DNA from: Omphiscola glabra
Taxonomy: Eukaryota > Mollusca > Gastropoda > Lymnaeidae
Assembly (NCBI GenBank): GCA_964017045.1
Contig: OZ024806.1
Span: 25,655,503-25,719,502 of the forward strand
DNA length: 64,000 bases
Direction of reading: 5' to 3'
A model generated the notes under the pieces. The model did not search any database. It was not told the origin of the DNA and saw only the letters and a program-made list of their open reading frames with translations. Each line of letters starts with the position of its first letter. The first letter of the stretch is position 1. Positions 23,960 to 36,419 of the stretch are shown one piece after another. Made by a program: the position numbers and the translations under genes.

Positions 23960-25190
23960 AAGAAGGTTAATACTGTCTGCCACAGCTATATATATATGTG
24001 TATAGTACACTGCTACACATCAGTCTGCACTAGGCATATATGAACGTAAATAGCCTATGACTCATATGATATTAGAGATAATGAGGTTGTTAGAAATATG
24101 TAAATTTGCGTGCAAAAACATCCCCATTCAATATATTTTAATAAAACTATTTTACATTCAATGAAAAGTTCTCACCATGAGAAACATGTCTTGCCTTGTA
24201 AAAATCTTGTCTGCTAATAAATTACAAGAGTGCGGCTGTACTTATTGCAATAAGTTCGGAAATTCCCGTTTGAGTAAGTCAAGTGGAAATAACGGAAAGT
24301 TAGATTTTTAATTTAAATAGTTATAAATAGCATAGGACATTTGTACCACGAAAAACGGAAATTTTAAACCAACATTTCATTGTTATTACTTGGTTTTACA
24401 CTTTAAAACCAAGCCTGTATTATCGTATGTTTGTAAAGACATTTACCGATTCCTAGTTCTTGAGATCCTATTCTATATTTAACTTTGAGAATCCTTGTTA
24501 AAATATATACTCCCGAACTGATCACAAAAATTGAAATCATATTACAGCATAGGCATAGGGCCAAATTATTTTACTTGCTTTAATTTATTTATGTCATGTT
24601 CCGTTAGTGGACTACTCCATATTATTTATCATTAAATCCTAGATAGTCGTTCATTCACTACTGCTTCTGGCTCCCAACACATCCCTCAATCCACTAAATC
24701 CAGAGTTTCACTCTAGAGATTAAAATGCCACACGTTCATGTGCTGTTCAAAACGGGAGTGTCATAATGTCCGATGTTTGTTTCATGGGCGGTGTCGTTTA
24801 AAAAAAAAAAAAAACAAGAGATAAAATATGATTGTGAGCTTTAAACATTATTTTAAAATCTAATTACATTAGAGTTTGATTTTTAGAAACGGAGTAACAA
24901 CGAGAAAAATTTCTTTGTCTCCGCCTTTAGTCATTTTTCTTTTCGTAATTTTTCTTCTTACTCTTTTTATATTAAAAGAAAACCACCACATTTTCTTCAA
25001 ACTTTTTTAAAAGTGCAAGCTTCTTAACAACATGTACGGAGAAGAGCATGCGTCTTTGTAAATATATGAAATAACTGTACGATTATGGCAATTGGAACAT
25101 CTTAATTTCGAAATGGCAAGAATTTTTTGGGTCTTTTCCTTGAAGAAAAATATTCATTTCCTACCTGTCAGTCTAAATGTAAGAGACCAA
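23960..25190. other. AT-rich stretch, no gene seen
   Basis: No exon, tandem repeat or element end was recognised. A short A run lies at about 24800. Confidence 0.35.
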
Positions 25191-25195
25191 ACACC

Positions 25196-25575
25196 CCATC
25201 ATCATCATTATCATGTCCCTTAGTCTTTCGACCGTTGGGGCGCCACAGATGACATAAAAACTATCCTCCTCCATTCCTCTCGGTCTCTTGCCCTACGCAC
25301 AGCCTCGCCTAGTTGTAATCCCATCCATTCTTTGATGATATCTTCCCATCTTTTTCTCTGTCATCCTCTTCTCCTCCCTCCTCTAGTTGTGCCCTGCAAG
25401 ATTTCTTTGGCGAGCCCTTGTTTTCTGGTCACGTGGCCATACCATTCAAGTTTGAGGTTTTTTACAGACGCCAGGAGGTCATCATACTGCCCAGTTGCTT
25501 GACGAATCCTTTCTTTTACTTGTTCATTGGTGATACGGTCACTATAGCAGATGCCAAGAATGAGACTCTAATCGC
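25196..25575 (-). mobile_element. LINE C-terminal tail fragment
   Basis: Starts at a CATCATCATTATCATG tail. On the minus strand it reads ITNEQVKERIRQATG, LKLEWYGHVTRKQGLAKEI, TTRGGRRRG, one stop, QRKRWEDIIKEWMGLQLGEA and ERWRRIVFMSSVAPQRSKD (approximate, one stop within the basic stretch). This is the hallmark end of RTE-type LINE ORF2 proteins. The frame has no ATG and so would be missed by an ORF search. Confidence 0.88.
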
Positions 25576-26184
25576 GAAGTACTGAAAACAATTTATAAAT
25601 ATATATGTTTTGTGCTCGGATCCGACATTCTCAAAAAATGATTTCAAAACATCTCCTTCAACGGAACTTTCTATTCCAGTCATACACTGCTCGTTAAATA
25701 GTATTTGAGCTAGTGTACCAGGTCTTAGTCAGGATGACGTTGGAAATTAACATATATGATAAGAGAAGAAAGCAAAACTGGAAGACATAGTTTCTAAAAA
25801 CAACAAATTGTTTACGTACATTGTATTTAATGTTTATTGTATCAATTTAAACAATTCCACAAAACACATTTAAAAACTGCAACAATAAAAGGCAGAGTTT
25901 TAAATAGAATAAATTTAATACATTTGTTGAAAGACTGGTTTAACAATAAGTTCAAATGAAATAATCAAAATAAAAATCTTTAAAAGAAAAAAAAGTTTCT
26001 TATGTATTATAAGTATTTAGGATGGTACAGTGAATTTAGAAATGCAAATCTAGAGCAGTGGGTGTTTATCGGGCGTGGTGCTGTTGTCTTCTACGGCAAT
26101 ACACACTGGAAACAACTTTGTATTTGAAACTTTAGAAAATTTAACATTTAACTTTAGAAAAGTTTATTTTAACATAATCGATTT

Positions 26185-26400
26185 TAGAGATTCTCCCGAC
26201 CAATACTTCTAAAATGTGTTTCCTCAGAGTTGACCCCAATGTAGACATGGTGGTAGTAATACATCCATTCATCATGCCCAAGGGGTTGGACCTAAGACCC
26301 ACTAATGCCTGTACATGTACATGTTATGTACGTGTACTTGGTTCTATCATCTCCCATCACGTACCTGTTTATCCAGTGTCCTACAGAGAACTGTTTCTTC
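26185..26400 (-). pseudogene. Trypsin-like family pseudogene fragment (3' end)
   Basis: On the minus strand, FSVGHWINRYVMGDDRTKYT, CTCTGISGS (replacing CPGSSGA; the catalytic Ser context is lost) followed by a stop, then PLGHDEWMYYY and GVNSEETHF. Only the last quarter of the protein remains. Confidence 0.8.
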
Positions 26401-26849
26401 TCATCTATAGAACTCTCGCATTGTTGGGTAACTTTCCACCCTACATCATCCAAAACATACCTTAATGAATTTAAGTCAATTTTATTTCCCGTTTATTGTA
26501 AAGTGAAAGTGAATGAAACAAATTAAATGGGTATACAATTATGGAAACCGTTTTAAATTAAACATATTTCATAAATTTAAAAAAAAATAAAACTTAAATT
26601 AAATTGAAAGATACGAAATGTTTGAGCAAAATAACAACAAAGTGTTCACAAAAGAAAAAGTATTTAAAACTCGTAAAATTATTGATATGTAACAAATATT
26701 TGTGATGGAATTGTAAGCAAGCCGTGCGGCAATCGGTCAACTGCACTTCGACATGGCGACCCGAATTAAAAGTTGACAAAGGAAGATGCTTGTAATTATG
26801 GGAAGGTACGCCATTATTTTAGTTAATCATTTCCATGGGCCGTGTTTAT

Positions 26850-27245
26850 TATTAATAATAATAATAATAATAAAGTTCATTTGAAAAATCACGCTTCATC
26901 CCCAAGGCTCGAAGCGCGGTACAAAAACTAAGCTGTGAGATAATAACACGCTGGAAAAGATTGTAGACATCATCATTCCAGCAGGTGTTTGCGAAATAGA
27001 TGAGTTTTTAAATTTGTTTTGAAGGACTCCAGCGTCTGGCTGTTTCTGAGAGCGTCAGGAAGGGTGTTCCAAATGGTTGGGCCAGCAAATGCGAACGTGC
27101 GCTTTCCGTAAGTTTCAAGGCGAACACGCGGTATCGAGAGTTTGCCACTATCGGATGAGCGGAGTTGTCTAGTGGGTACATAAGGCGTCATGAGCGCTTG
27201 GAGATAGGACGGCGCCAGGTCATGCAAGCAGCGGTAGCACATAGT
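26850..27245 (-). mobile_element. LINE 3'-end fragment (second family)
   Basis: Bounded by an AATAATAATAAT tail at about 26850. The minus-strand frame 26973-27242 gives MCYRCLHDLAPSYLQAL, LSIPRVRLETYGKRTFAFAG and IWNTLPDALRNSQTLESFK, the terminal segment of a LINE RT. It differs from the 9098, 10560 and 16483 family. 5'-truncated. Confidence 0.88.
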
Positions 27246-27499
27246 TGAGGCATATGAACTTCAGTTGACGAATTCTTCTTATAAGAGGCGCGCAAAAAAA
27301 AGAGAAAAGAACTGAAAAACTTGAGTTTGTGATTTAGTAAATAGAGAGGTTAAACATTTGATAAATAAACATAAGATTTGCTAAATTATAGTTGGGTAAA
27401 TTTATCGGGACGTGGTGCTGTGCAGAAGTTTTGTTCGTAACAACAAAAGTTAATAGACATTAAGAATGTATGACATAATTTAAATATCCACACAAAAAT

Positions 27500-30022
27500 T
27501 TATGTTCGGTATGCTGGCGTGTCCCAGCCGGTGCCACTGTAATTTGTCCCCTCGGAGTTGACCCCACTGTGGAAATGGCGGACATAATTAAACCAGTCGG
27601 CGTAATAACCAAGTGAATTGACACAAGCCCCACTACTGCCTGGGCACCTACATGTTGTGTACGTGTACTTGGTCCAATGATCCTCCTTGGAGTACCTGGT
27701 TTTCCAGTGTCCCACTGACACCTGTTTAGGGCATCCGTGTGGATGTGACACTATGAATGTCAACTTGTGCTCATCTCTAGAAGCGCTGTACTTGTCTGCT
27801 GCTGTGCCCAGTAGATCGGACCAGTGTTTCCACATCTTGAACAGTTTTTCCAGTAAATCTACGTCGCACGTCACACATTTCAAAGTACATCTGTCCTCTT
27901 CGACGTTGGCATTCATTATTATCCAGTCATCAAGAGTGACTCGTGGACTATCTTTACTATCATAAAAAAGTCTACACGTCGTGTGTTCCGCTTCAAGCTC
28001 ATCAAAGATCACGTGTGTAGCCGTCCACATCATAACCTGACCCCACATATAACTGGGTGTTTCCGAGTGCTTACATTTCTGACATATACAAGGTCCCTTG
28101 TATTCTTCTGGCCATACGTCCACAATGAACACCATCCCGGTGCCTATTCTCAAAGCACTACTACCTCTCATGTCAAAAAGTGCATATGGCTCCTTGGAGT
28201 TTGGCCAAAACTCCGGTCTTTCTCGGCTGGTCATTTTAACATCTATCCTGATGGTCAGGTCAGCTATGGCTTTGATCAGCCCCACAATGTCCTCGTCGTT
28301 GGGCCCAGGCAGGTGGCTGAGCTTGAAATCAATCAGAGGAATAAACTGTTTGTGACCTGGATTCTTGTCACAACTGTTATAATGTCTGTGTAGATCAGCT
28401 TTATTTTCTGATACCTGGATTTCATGTTTTCCTGACGAGATCATTAAAAAAGTGCGTTTAATAATATTTTAATTATTTTAAACTGATGCTATTATTTTTT
28501 TAATCATAATATTACTGTTCTTTTAATTCTCACCAATTAGATTTAATTATATATACATTTAAATGTGTTCTATCAAATATGTTTTTTTCTAAGATGAATT
28601 TGAAGGAAAAGATACTGTGTATGGGACAATAAACCTTTCATTGGCATGTTTTAAGAAATAAAATGTTTTAATATTTGTAACAGCTCAAATAATAATCTAT
28701 CTCAGATAATGTATTGTTTTAGCAATTTAAAATGTTCAGGAATTTAATTAGATTATTGATGTTATGCGCAGATGGACAGAGTGTATGAAATGGATGGCCC
28801 TAGCCATGATCCATTTTTTCATCTTATAACCATCCTATAACGTTGAGTGAAAACTTGAGTTATTTGTGTGAAGGAATACGACATTGTGTATTATCTTTCC
28901 TACAGTATATGAGACTTATTATTATTGTGATCTGTGAACAAGTGATAATTAAATATAATAGTTTTGTTTAACTTCGTCTGGCTCGTGTTATTGAAGAGAT
29001 GATGATGACAGAAAAAGTGATTAATTGATAAGAAGTTAGATGCTAATCAATACATCCAGCTCGCAAGTAAAATGTAACATCTGCATTACGAATAATGATG
29101 CTGTTACAATATTTATGAATGATTAAATATAAATGCTTTTAATTTTAATAATTACCATAGAAAAGTCTGACATAGTCTGGACTTTCTGCTGTTCCAAAGT
29201 CTGCAAGTCAAAGAAACAATGAAATCGTAATTAAAATAATCATAATAGAACTAGATATTTAGCGAAAATAAAAACCCTTAATACCCCTTTAGTTCTCACA
29301 CACAATATCTTCCACACAATCTCTCAAACACATTCTCTCACACACAATCTCTCAAACACATTCTCTCACACACAATCTCTCAAACACATTCTCTCACACA
29401 CAATCTCTCATTTGCACTCTCTATTTGTCTGTTTTTTCTGTTATTTTAAAAATGTATTAATGAATGTTTTAGTTTATTTCCTAACAGCTTTTCAACGTTT
29501 CCCAAGCACTTACAATCGTTCACAAACTAAAGCTCAGAATTGTTTTCCTTCTTTCTGTGTCCTCTCCAATACCACATTTCAGCTGTGTTCTTTTTATTTA
29601 ATTCTGTTTTTACTGTTGTTTGTTCGCCGATGAAGGCTTTCTGCCGACACGTTCGTTGTTGTGTTTATTTCTTTTTTTTTTTTTTTTTTTTTTTTTGAGG
29701 TTTTCCCATAATTTGTTTCGCTAATGTCTACTCTTAAATTTACACATTCTCTCTCTCTCTCTCTCTCCCATTATCTATCCTTCTCAAACACAATCTCTCT
29801 CTATGTCTCTATCTCACTCTATATTTTTGTGTTTAGAACATACCAAAATTTGCACTTCTTTATTCCCCCATCTTATATATATATAAACACACAAATGCTT
29901 CTAAATTAAAACCCGAAAGTGCTACAACAAACAGATCTCTTATAGACATCACCATTAATCCATTGATTACAATGGGTTTTCTCCGCTATTTCTTGTTCTG
30001 CTTGGGTCAAGCTTTGAGCCAT
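27500..30022 (-). CDS. Trypsin-like PA-clan protease-fold protein, gene A (348 aa)
   Basis: Three exons join in phase 1: 29953-30022 (ATG at 30022), 29156-29200 and 27500-28431 (TAA at 27500). The 348-residue product has no signal peptide or membrane segment (it starts MAQSLTQAEQEIAEK), which suggests an intracellular protein. A GTGMVF strand, TATHVIF (His178), CVTCDVDLL (Asp228) and CPGSSGA (Ser305 in G-x-S-G) appear in the order and spacing of the chymotrypsin-fold triad (compare TAAHC, DIALL, GDSGG). Between the core strand and the His there is C-x-C-x2-C-x-H (CICQKCKH), a possible metal knuckle. SHPHGCPKQVSVGHW and HSGVNSEGTNYSG are strongly conserved in all paralogues. It is the middle intact member of a minus-strand cluster, and gene B (33471-36396) has the same exon structure. 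Fold is inferred from motifs; substrate unknown. It could be a degenerate, non-proteolytic member. Confidence 0.88.
29285..29410. repeat. 28-bp repeat, about 4 copies
   Basis: CTCTCACACACAATCTCTCA plus AACACATT, repeated within intron 1 of trypsin-like gene A. Confidence 0.88.
29625..29715 (+). mobile_element. Dispersed repeat shared with 51078-51160
   Basis: GAAGGCTTTCTGCCGACACG then TTCGTTGTT, a T run and TTTTCCCATAATTTGTTTC. The copy near 51078 has GAAGGCTTCTTGCCGACAAG, TTCGTTGTT and TTTTCCCCTTACTTTGTTTC. The GCCGA(A/C)A(C/A)GTTCGTTG core resembles 3' ends of retroelements common in invertebrates, possibly Penelope-like, but no coding part is present. Confidence 0.5.
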
Positions 30023-30059
30023 TGATCTGAAGGTGTAGCATACAGAATATTTATAAGGA

Positions 30060-31930
30060 AAAAATTAAAGTAAGTACTAATAATTTTATTGCACCAATAC
30101 AGTATTAACTTATGTTTTTTTTAATACAAAATTACGTTTTAATGAATTATTTTCTTCTAATTATATTAGTTTGTTTTATTAAATATCTCAACTTTTCATA
30201 TTATAAATAAAACCGTGACCATTGAATTAATATAAAGTTTATGTTTAAATAAAGTTATCTAAAAGCAGATAGACATTAAGTGAGGTATATGCTACACTAC
30301 ATTATCATCATTTGATGCCTACTATTTAATTTCTTTTTTTATAAAGAAAATACAAATATATTCGTGTTAAAGGTGGGAAGAGACATCAGTCAGAATATTA
30401 TGATAGTACAGGGTGGGAAAAAGGTTGTGTAAGGACGATACCAATCTATCAAATACATTAACGTTACGTTATACATATTATTTAGGGCATAATAATATGT
30501 TTTCTAAATATTTTTTTCTAAAAAAAATAATTTTGTTTTAATAAATTGGCGTTAAAAAAGGTCTAAGCATATTTATATAGAAGATAAAAATATATGTAAA
30601 CCAAATGATGTCAGGAATTGTGTTAATATAGTTATATACATAATAACTCTTTGAAAAATAAGGACAGTTTGATTTACTGTTTCCTAAACACTGATCAAGT
30701 ACGTTAATGCTACAGATATTTAAACTGGATTATACATCTTTAAGAACTCTTCCTTTTTTATACAAATACAATACATCAAGACTCAATTCAGTTATATTCG
30801 TAAAATTTTTAATTTTAAATTTGAGACTTCGCTATAGACAGTAGAATGTAATGAAAGGAACTTCTATTATTACCCGCGTGACATCGGTTTATATATTCTA
30901 TTATTACATAATATGTTAAATACATTTTTAAAATAGTGATTGCCTTTTCTTCAAATGTAATTAAAACAAAGACATTTGAAAAATCCCGATTTCATTGACA
31001 TATGACTAATGCTAATTTTATTTGTGCTTCTGGAAAACATTCTGGAAAATATAGGACGCTCTCAGTCTTTTTAAACAGCTATTTAATCTAATTATGGTAT
31101 CATTATCTTACGACTAATCTACATAAGCAGCACACAAATAAAAATACATACTTTACCAATGGATATTTGAGTTGTAAATTTAGATAATGATTTACGTCTC
31201 GAAGCAGATAAGTGCTACTTGCATTTAAAATGGTAAGTGTTTGTAACTTAAGTAAAAACGAGATGAAATGTTTATTCTTATAATGAAAAAGTCTTCCTTG
31301 TGTAATTTTACTGAAAGTATTATTTTCTGTGTACAGTGCGTGTAACTCCTGGAAAACCCAAAGATATTTTTACATACCTGTTTCCTAGCGAGTAACTAAT
31401 AACGCCTGATTTAGGAATTCCCGAAACGAAATAGGTTTAAATCCTGACCATCGTCAACATATAATTATAAATATCTCTTATATATATATATTAAGCTTCT
31501 GGTGTGACTCGTGGACTGCTTCCATTTCTGGCTCCTTCCTAAGGAGTTCTTCATACTTAGCGAATTTGGTATAGAGAGTATATTACAAATTATTCTAAAT
31601 GTTTAAAAGAAAGTATAGTTCAATAATGAGTTCAATAGCGTGTAAAATATAATTCCCGATAACCTCGCTAAATGACATATTTTTATATAACGCAACTGCG
31701 TTTGGCGCGTAATAATTTCTTTTTCGGAAAATGAAATCGTCTTAATTTAAGTATGGTTTGAAAATATTCGGTTTAAAAGTGGTTGGAACATCAGAAAAGT
31801 TAATATAGTTCTTGGGCGTGAAATAAAATGTGTGGTGTGACCTATCATTGGGGGGGGGGGGGGGGGGGGGGGAATTGGGATTCTTAAATGTGCGTTACAT
31901 AAGTTCATGTTTTGTCAAGTAACTGCCTTC
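30060..31930. other. AT-rich intergenic stretch, no gene seen
   Basis: Upstream of gene A. AT-rich with a 20-base G run at 31853-31872 and a (TA)n tract at about 31955-32000. No exon or element end recognised. Confidence 0.4.
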
Positions 31931-31952
31931 AATGTTTGGTGTTCTATATCTA

Positions 31953-31999
<47 letters not shown>

Positions 32000-32199
32000 G
32001 GTATATTGCGCCAAAAATGACAGGCTTGAACAAAAAGACGTACAGAGTTTACTCGAAGGCATGTATACGTTTATTTCTTCTGAGAGAAAGTAACATCACA
32101 TTTAGATATACTTTAACCTTAGAAACACAACGTCGTGGTTATCTATATGATTATGGTGTTTTAATGATCGATGAAAATCAATTGAAACATGTAATAAAA

Positions 32200-32400
32200 T
32201 CTTGTTCCCTTTTCCAAGCCGTTGCTGTGAACAGGAGGTTCATAATAGTACCTGGCAATGTACCCAGCAAGTGGGCATAAGCCCACACTACTGCCTGGGC
32301 ATGCTCATGTCTTGTATTCGTAGTTGGTGTTTCACTCGCCATACACGTACCTGTGTATCACATGTCCTACAAAGTCCTGTTTAGGACTATACAATTCAAT
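32200..32400 (-). pseudogene. Trypsin-like family pseudogene fragment
   Basis: On the minus strand, PKQDFVGHVIHRYVYGE, a stop, YEYKT, a stop, ACPGSSVGLCPLAGY and YYYEPP align with PKQVSVGHWINRY, YTYTTC, CPGSSGAYVHSLGY and YYDRHV of the intact genes. Several stops and substitutions are present. Located about 1 kb downstream of intact gene B. Confidence 0.75.
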
Positions 32401-33169
32401 CTGTCCTTATCTTAACTAATCTTGTACCGATGCCGTACTTGATTCCATCGGTAGATCATCCCAGCGTGTTTTTGTTTGTTGTTGTTTTGTTGGGTTAAGG
32501 GGGATAAGTAAGAGAAAGAGTCTAACAAAAGGCGCTATAAGTTCATTATTCAGTAATTTAAATGAAGAAAGTTATAATAGTTGGACATTCCAATTTAGCC
32601 TTTTAAGTTACTGCATCAATTTGGAAATCCATACTGCGTCATCTTTCCAGGGTTCAATCATACATTAATAAATATAAAATAAATTTTGTAAATAGTTAAT
32701 TTATTCTTTTTTATATCATTGAGTCAATTTAAAAAAAAAAAAAAAATTTAAATAGTTTTTTTTCTTTACTTTTTGTAACAGTAAATTGTGGGAAAATCAA
32801 CTTAAGTTTTAAAATAAAGTTGTTGTTTGTTTATTTTTGTTACGAATGAACAAGAGTTTTGATTTTTTTTTTTTTTTTAAATTCATTCATTGGTAAAGAG
32901 GTACAAACAAATAAATAGATTCAAAATAAAGTTATGAAACAACATGACAATTTAGATACAATTAAAAATAAAAGAGGACATGTGTAACCCATGCAAGGTC
33001 AAGGGAGCCTAGGTGTCAACTAACATATTTTCTTTCGCTAGCCGGTTAAGTGCAGGATAATGCAAAACGAAATTCGTGAATGCGTCAGAATGCTTAACAT
33101 TATTTTGAATTAACCAAAACTTTCTAGGGAGGGGCTTTCTGGGTTCAAGTCCAAAGCCTAATGATATAT

Positions 33170-33480
33170 ATATCAGTGAGGGTTCTAAATAAAAATAATT
33201 TTTAAAGCACATCTATATTATTTAATTGGTTTGATAGAGGCACATATCTTATGGCCAGTCCCGACCAGTGTCTATTATATATATCAATGAGGGTTATAAA
33301 TAAAAATAATTTTTAAAGCACATCTATATTTTTTAATTGGTTTGATAGAGGCACATATCTTATGGCCAGTCCCGACCAGTGTCTATTATATATATCAATG
33401 AAGGTTATAAATAAAAATAATTTTTAAAGCACATCTATATTATTTAATTGGTTTGATAGAGGCACATAATTTATGGCCAG
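33170..33480. repeat. 111-bp repeat containing the 3' end of gene B
   Basis: The TAA stop and preceding GGTCGGGACTGGCCA of gene B (33471-33485), together with about 90 bp of 3' flank, are repeated at exact 111-bp spacing (stop-equivalent triplets at 33249, 33360 and 33471). The outer copies diverge just upstream of the CACTGG codons, so only the extreme 3' coding end was amplified. A fourth, partial unit begins near 33165. Confidence 0.88.
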
Positions 33481-36396
33481 TCCCGACCAGTGCCGCAATA
33501 ATTTGTCCCCTCAGAATTAACCCCGCCATGGACATGGCGGTCATAGTACAACAGTCCTTTATGCCCGAGAGGTATATCCGGATCGTTGTACGGCTTGTCA
33601 TTATATCTCAGATTGTACACATGTGCCCCACTACTACCTGGGCATGTGCATGCCGTGTACGTGTACTTGGTTCTATAATCCACCTCACACCTGTTTATCC
33701 AATGTCCGACAGAGACCTGTTTCAAACAGCCATGTGGATGTGACACTATGAATGTCAACTTGTTCTTATCACTAGAACTTTTGTATTTGTCGTAGACTTT
33801 TCGCCATATCACATCCATTTGTTTTAACATTCTGATCAGTTTATCCAGTAGAGCTACGTCACATGTCACACATTCCAGCCAGCACCTGTCTTCCACAATA
33901 TCAGTCTCAAACACCGTCCAGTCATCCATAGTGACCACTGGGCTTTCTTCTTGGTCATAAAATAAAGTAGCCTTGGTGTTTTTACCTTCAAGCTCATCAA
34001 ACACAACATGTGCTGCCGTGTACATCTTTACCTCCCCCCATACCTTGCTGGGTGTGGCCGAGTGTTCACATTTGTAACAGTTGCAAGCGCCCATAACCTC
34101 CGTCCACTTGTCGACATCAAACACCATCCCAGTCCCTATCCTCAAGACCGACCTTCCTCTTAAGTCGTAAAAGGCATATGGCACTTTTGTGCCTGGACAA
34201 AACTCTGGTCTTTTTTTGCTCGTCCTTCTAACATCTACCTTGACTGTCAGGTCAGCTGCAGCCTTGATGTACTTAACTATGTCACTGTCTTGATAACCGT
34301 CAGGCAGGTGATTGATGTTAAAATTGTTGACAGGTACGAACTGGGTGTGACCTGGATTCTTCGTGCATCTGCTGTAATGTTTGTGTAGATCCGCTTCTCC
34401 ACCTTCTGACACCTGGGTCTCATATGAACCTGAAAATTTTCATAAAAATAAAATGGATAATAATAAGATTATAATGAAATAACTGAAGACTCTTCAGGTT
34501 TTTAAAACGTTTTTGTTTAAAGCTGTCTTTCTTCTTGCATCTCTATTCGACTATTGATTAGATTGTTTAGTGAAACGAACGGTATGCATTAAATTCAAAT
34601 TTTCAAAGGACACACTTCTTATTTGAATTATGAGACCAAAGGTATGAAGGAACTACAATTTGAAAAGACTAAAATCTCACCATTTGCCTTATATTGTAGT
34701 TTTGTAACGAACAGAAAGTTGTAAATGTAATAAATTATTTTATTGTTGCACGACAGGAATGCATGATTATTCATCAAGAGGCCAACGTCCTACATGGGAT
34801 AAAGCACCACAGGAATGCATGATTGTTCATCAAGAGGCCAACGCCCTACATGGGATATAGCACCACAGGAATGCATGATTGTTCATCAAGAGGCCAACGC
34901 CCTACATGGGATAAAGCACCACAGGAATGCATGATTGTTCATCAAGAGGCCAACGCCCTACATGGGATATAGCACCACAGGAATGCGTGATTGTTCATCA
35001 AGAGGCCAACGTCCTTAATGGGATACAGCACCACAGGAATGCATGATCTTTTATCAATAAGAATAATAACAACAAATACCATAGAAAAGACTTGCTTCAT
35101 CTTTCTTGTTACCGCCGTCTGTATGTTTTTCATCTGCGCCATCATCTTTAAAGATAAGTTAGAGTTGATCAATATGTAAAATAATAAGAACCGTCAATTT
35201 TACTGTTTTTCTCTAATAATTTACGGTCAAATTTTTCTGTCTTAATTTACTGTCATAATTTACTTACATATTTTTTCGTTATCATTTACTATCATAATTT
35301 ACTTTTATATTTTACTGTCATTATTTACTGTTATATTTTACCTCCTCTTTCATGCACATAATATTAATAGATCCTTATTTCTCACACGCAAGCATCTTTG
35401 GTCAGTTTCGTAATATGAGATTAAATTTCTAATACAGTTTCATATCTAATTCTCTCTCATTTTTCACTCTCCTTTTTGCTCCTACACTTCCCTCTGTTTC
35501 AATTCTCTCTCTCTCTCTCACACACTCTTTCCCTTTCTCCCTCTTTTTCTTTTTCCCTTACTCTCTCTCTATCCCTGTCCCATTTTCTATCTTTCCCCCT
35601 TATGTCTCTAGATCAGCGGTTCTCAACCTGTGGGTCGCGACCCCTTTGTGGGTCGCACGACCCTTTCCCAGGGGTTGCCTAAGACCATCTGAAACACATA
35701 TGCTCTACAGTTATGGAGTAGCCACGAAAATAATTTTGTGGTTGGGGGTCGCCACAACACGAGGAACTGTATTAAAGGGTCGCGGCATCAAGAAGGTTGA
35801 GAACCACTGCTCTAGATCTCTATCTTTTACTCTCAAATTCTCTCTCTCCCTCTTTCTCTCTTTTTAACTATCTACCTCTCTCTTCTCTCCCTACCTATCT
35901 ATATTATACTTTTTAACTATCTACCTCTCTTCCTCTCTCACCCTCTCTCTTTCGATCATTACCTGTTTCTATCCCTCTCTATCTCCGGTTTTCTCTCTCC
36001 CTCCCTCTCTCTCTATCATTCTTTGGCAGAGTTGTATCCTATCTCATTTCAAATATACAAATACATACATTTTCTCCCCTACTATCACCAGTTCTCTCTC
36101 TTAAATTGTATCACTTTTTTCTAAGTCTTTCTCATTTTCCATGTTCCACCCGCTCTCTCTCTCTCTCTCTGTCTGCCTGTCTCTCTCTCTTTCTCTATCT
36201 CTCTCTCTCTCTCTCTTTCTCTAAAACAAACACACACACTTACAATCACAAACATACACATACTTAACATGTTCCCCATTTTACAATGAACGCTTAAATC
36301 TGAAAATAATACTTAAATATTGTAAATATTGTAAATAAAATTACCATTGGCTTCTTTCATTTTATCTAGTCCTGTGTGTGGCAAAATTGCAGCCAT
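33471..36396 (-). CDS. Trypsin-like PA-clan protease-fold protein, gene B (358 aa)
   Basis: Three coding exons join in phase 1: 36345-36396 (the ATG is the first codon after a TTGTAG acceptor), 35080-35145 and 33471-34429. Exon 1 is preceded by a probable 5'UTR exon whose donor is at 37922. The 358-residue protein begins MAAILPHTGLDKMKEAN and has no signal peptide. Residue 180 is the His of YTAAHVVF, 230 the Asp of CDVALLDKL and 306 the Ser of CPGSSGA, so all three trypsin triad contexts are clearer here than in gene A. The C-x-C-x2-C-x-H knuckle (CNCYKCEH) precedes the His. It keeps SHPHGC and HVHGGVNSEGTNY. The acidic linker in exon 2 (DDGADEKHTDGG) differs from gene A, while the exon-2 ending LFYG is shared. 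Intron 2 contains a 56-bp repeat and intron 1 a SPIN-like MITE. A cytosolic serine hydrolase or a non-proteolytic relative is possible. Confidence 0.88.
34755..35045. repeat. 56-bp tandem repeat, 5 copies
   Basis: The unit is AGGAATGCATGATTGTTCAT, CAAGAGGCCAACGCCCTACA, TGGGATATAGCACCAC. Spacing is 56 bp (34755, 34811, 34867, 34923, 34979). It lies in intron 2 of gene B and ends about 35 bp from exon 2. Confidence 0.93.
35456..36235. repeat. CT-rich microsatellite tract
   Basis: (CTCT)n and related pyrimidine-rich sequence within intron 1 of gene B, split by the SPIN-like element at 35614-35809. Confidence 0.85.
35614..35809 (+). mobile_element. SPIN-like hAT MITE, intact 8-bp TSD
   Basis: The left end CAGCGGTTCTCAACCTGTGG and right end GGTTGAGAACCACTG are the inverted termini of the SPACE INVADERS (SPIN) hAT family, and the internal GGTCGC..GACCC and TAAAGGGTCGCGGCAT blocks also fit SPIN non-autonomous copies. 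The 8-bp duplication CTCTAGAT is perfect (35606-35613 and 35810-35817). There is no transposase. It lies in intron 1 of gene B. Assignment rests on recalled family sequence, not a search. Confidence 0.85.
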
Positions 36397-36419
36397 CTAC
36401 AAGTAACAAAAGAGAATTG

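Noticed and set aside
31987..32280. 97-codon plus-strand frame
   Set aside because: It starts in a (TA)n tract and overlaps the antisense of a trypsin-like pseudogene. No coding signature of its own.
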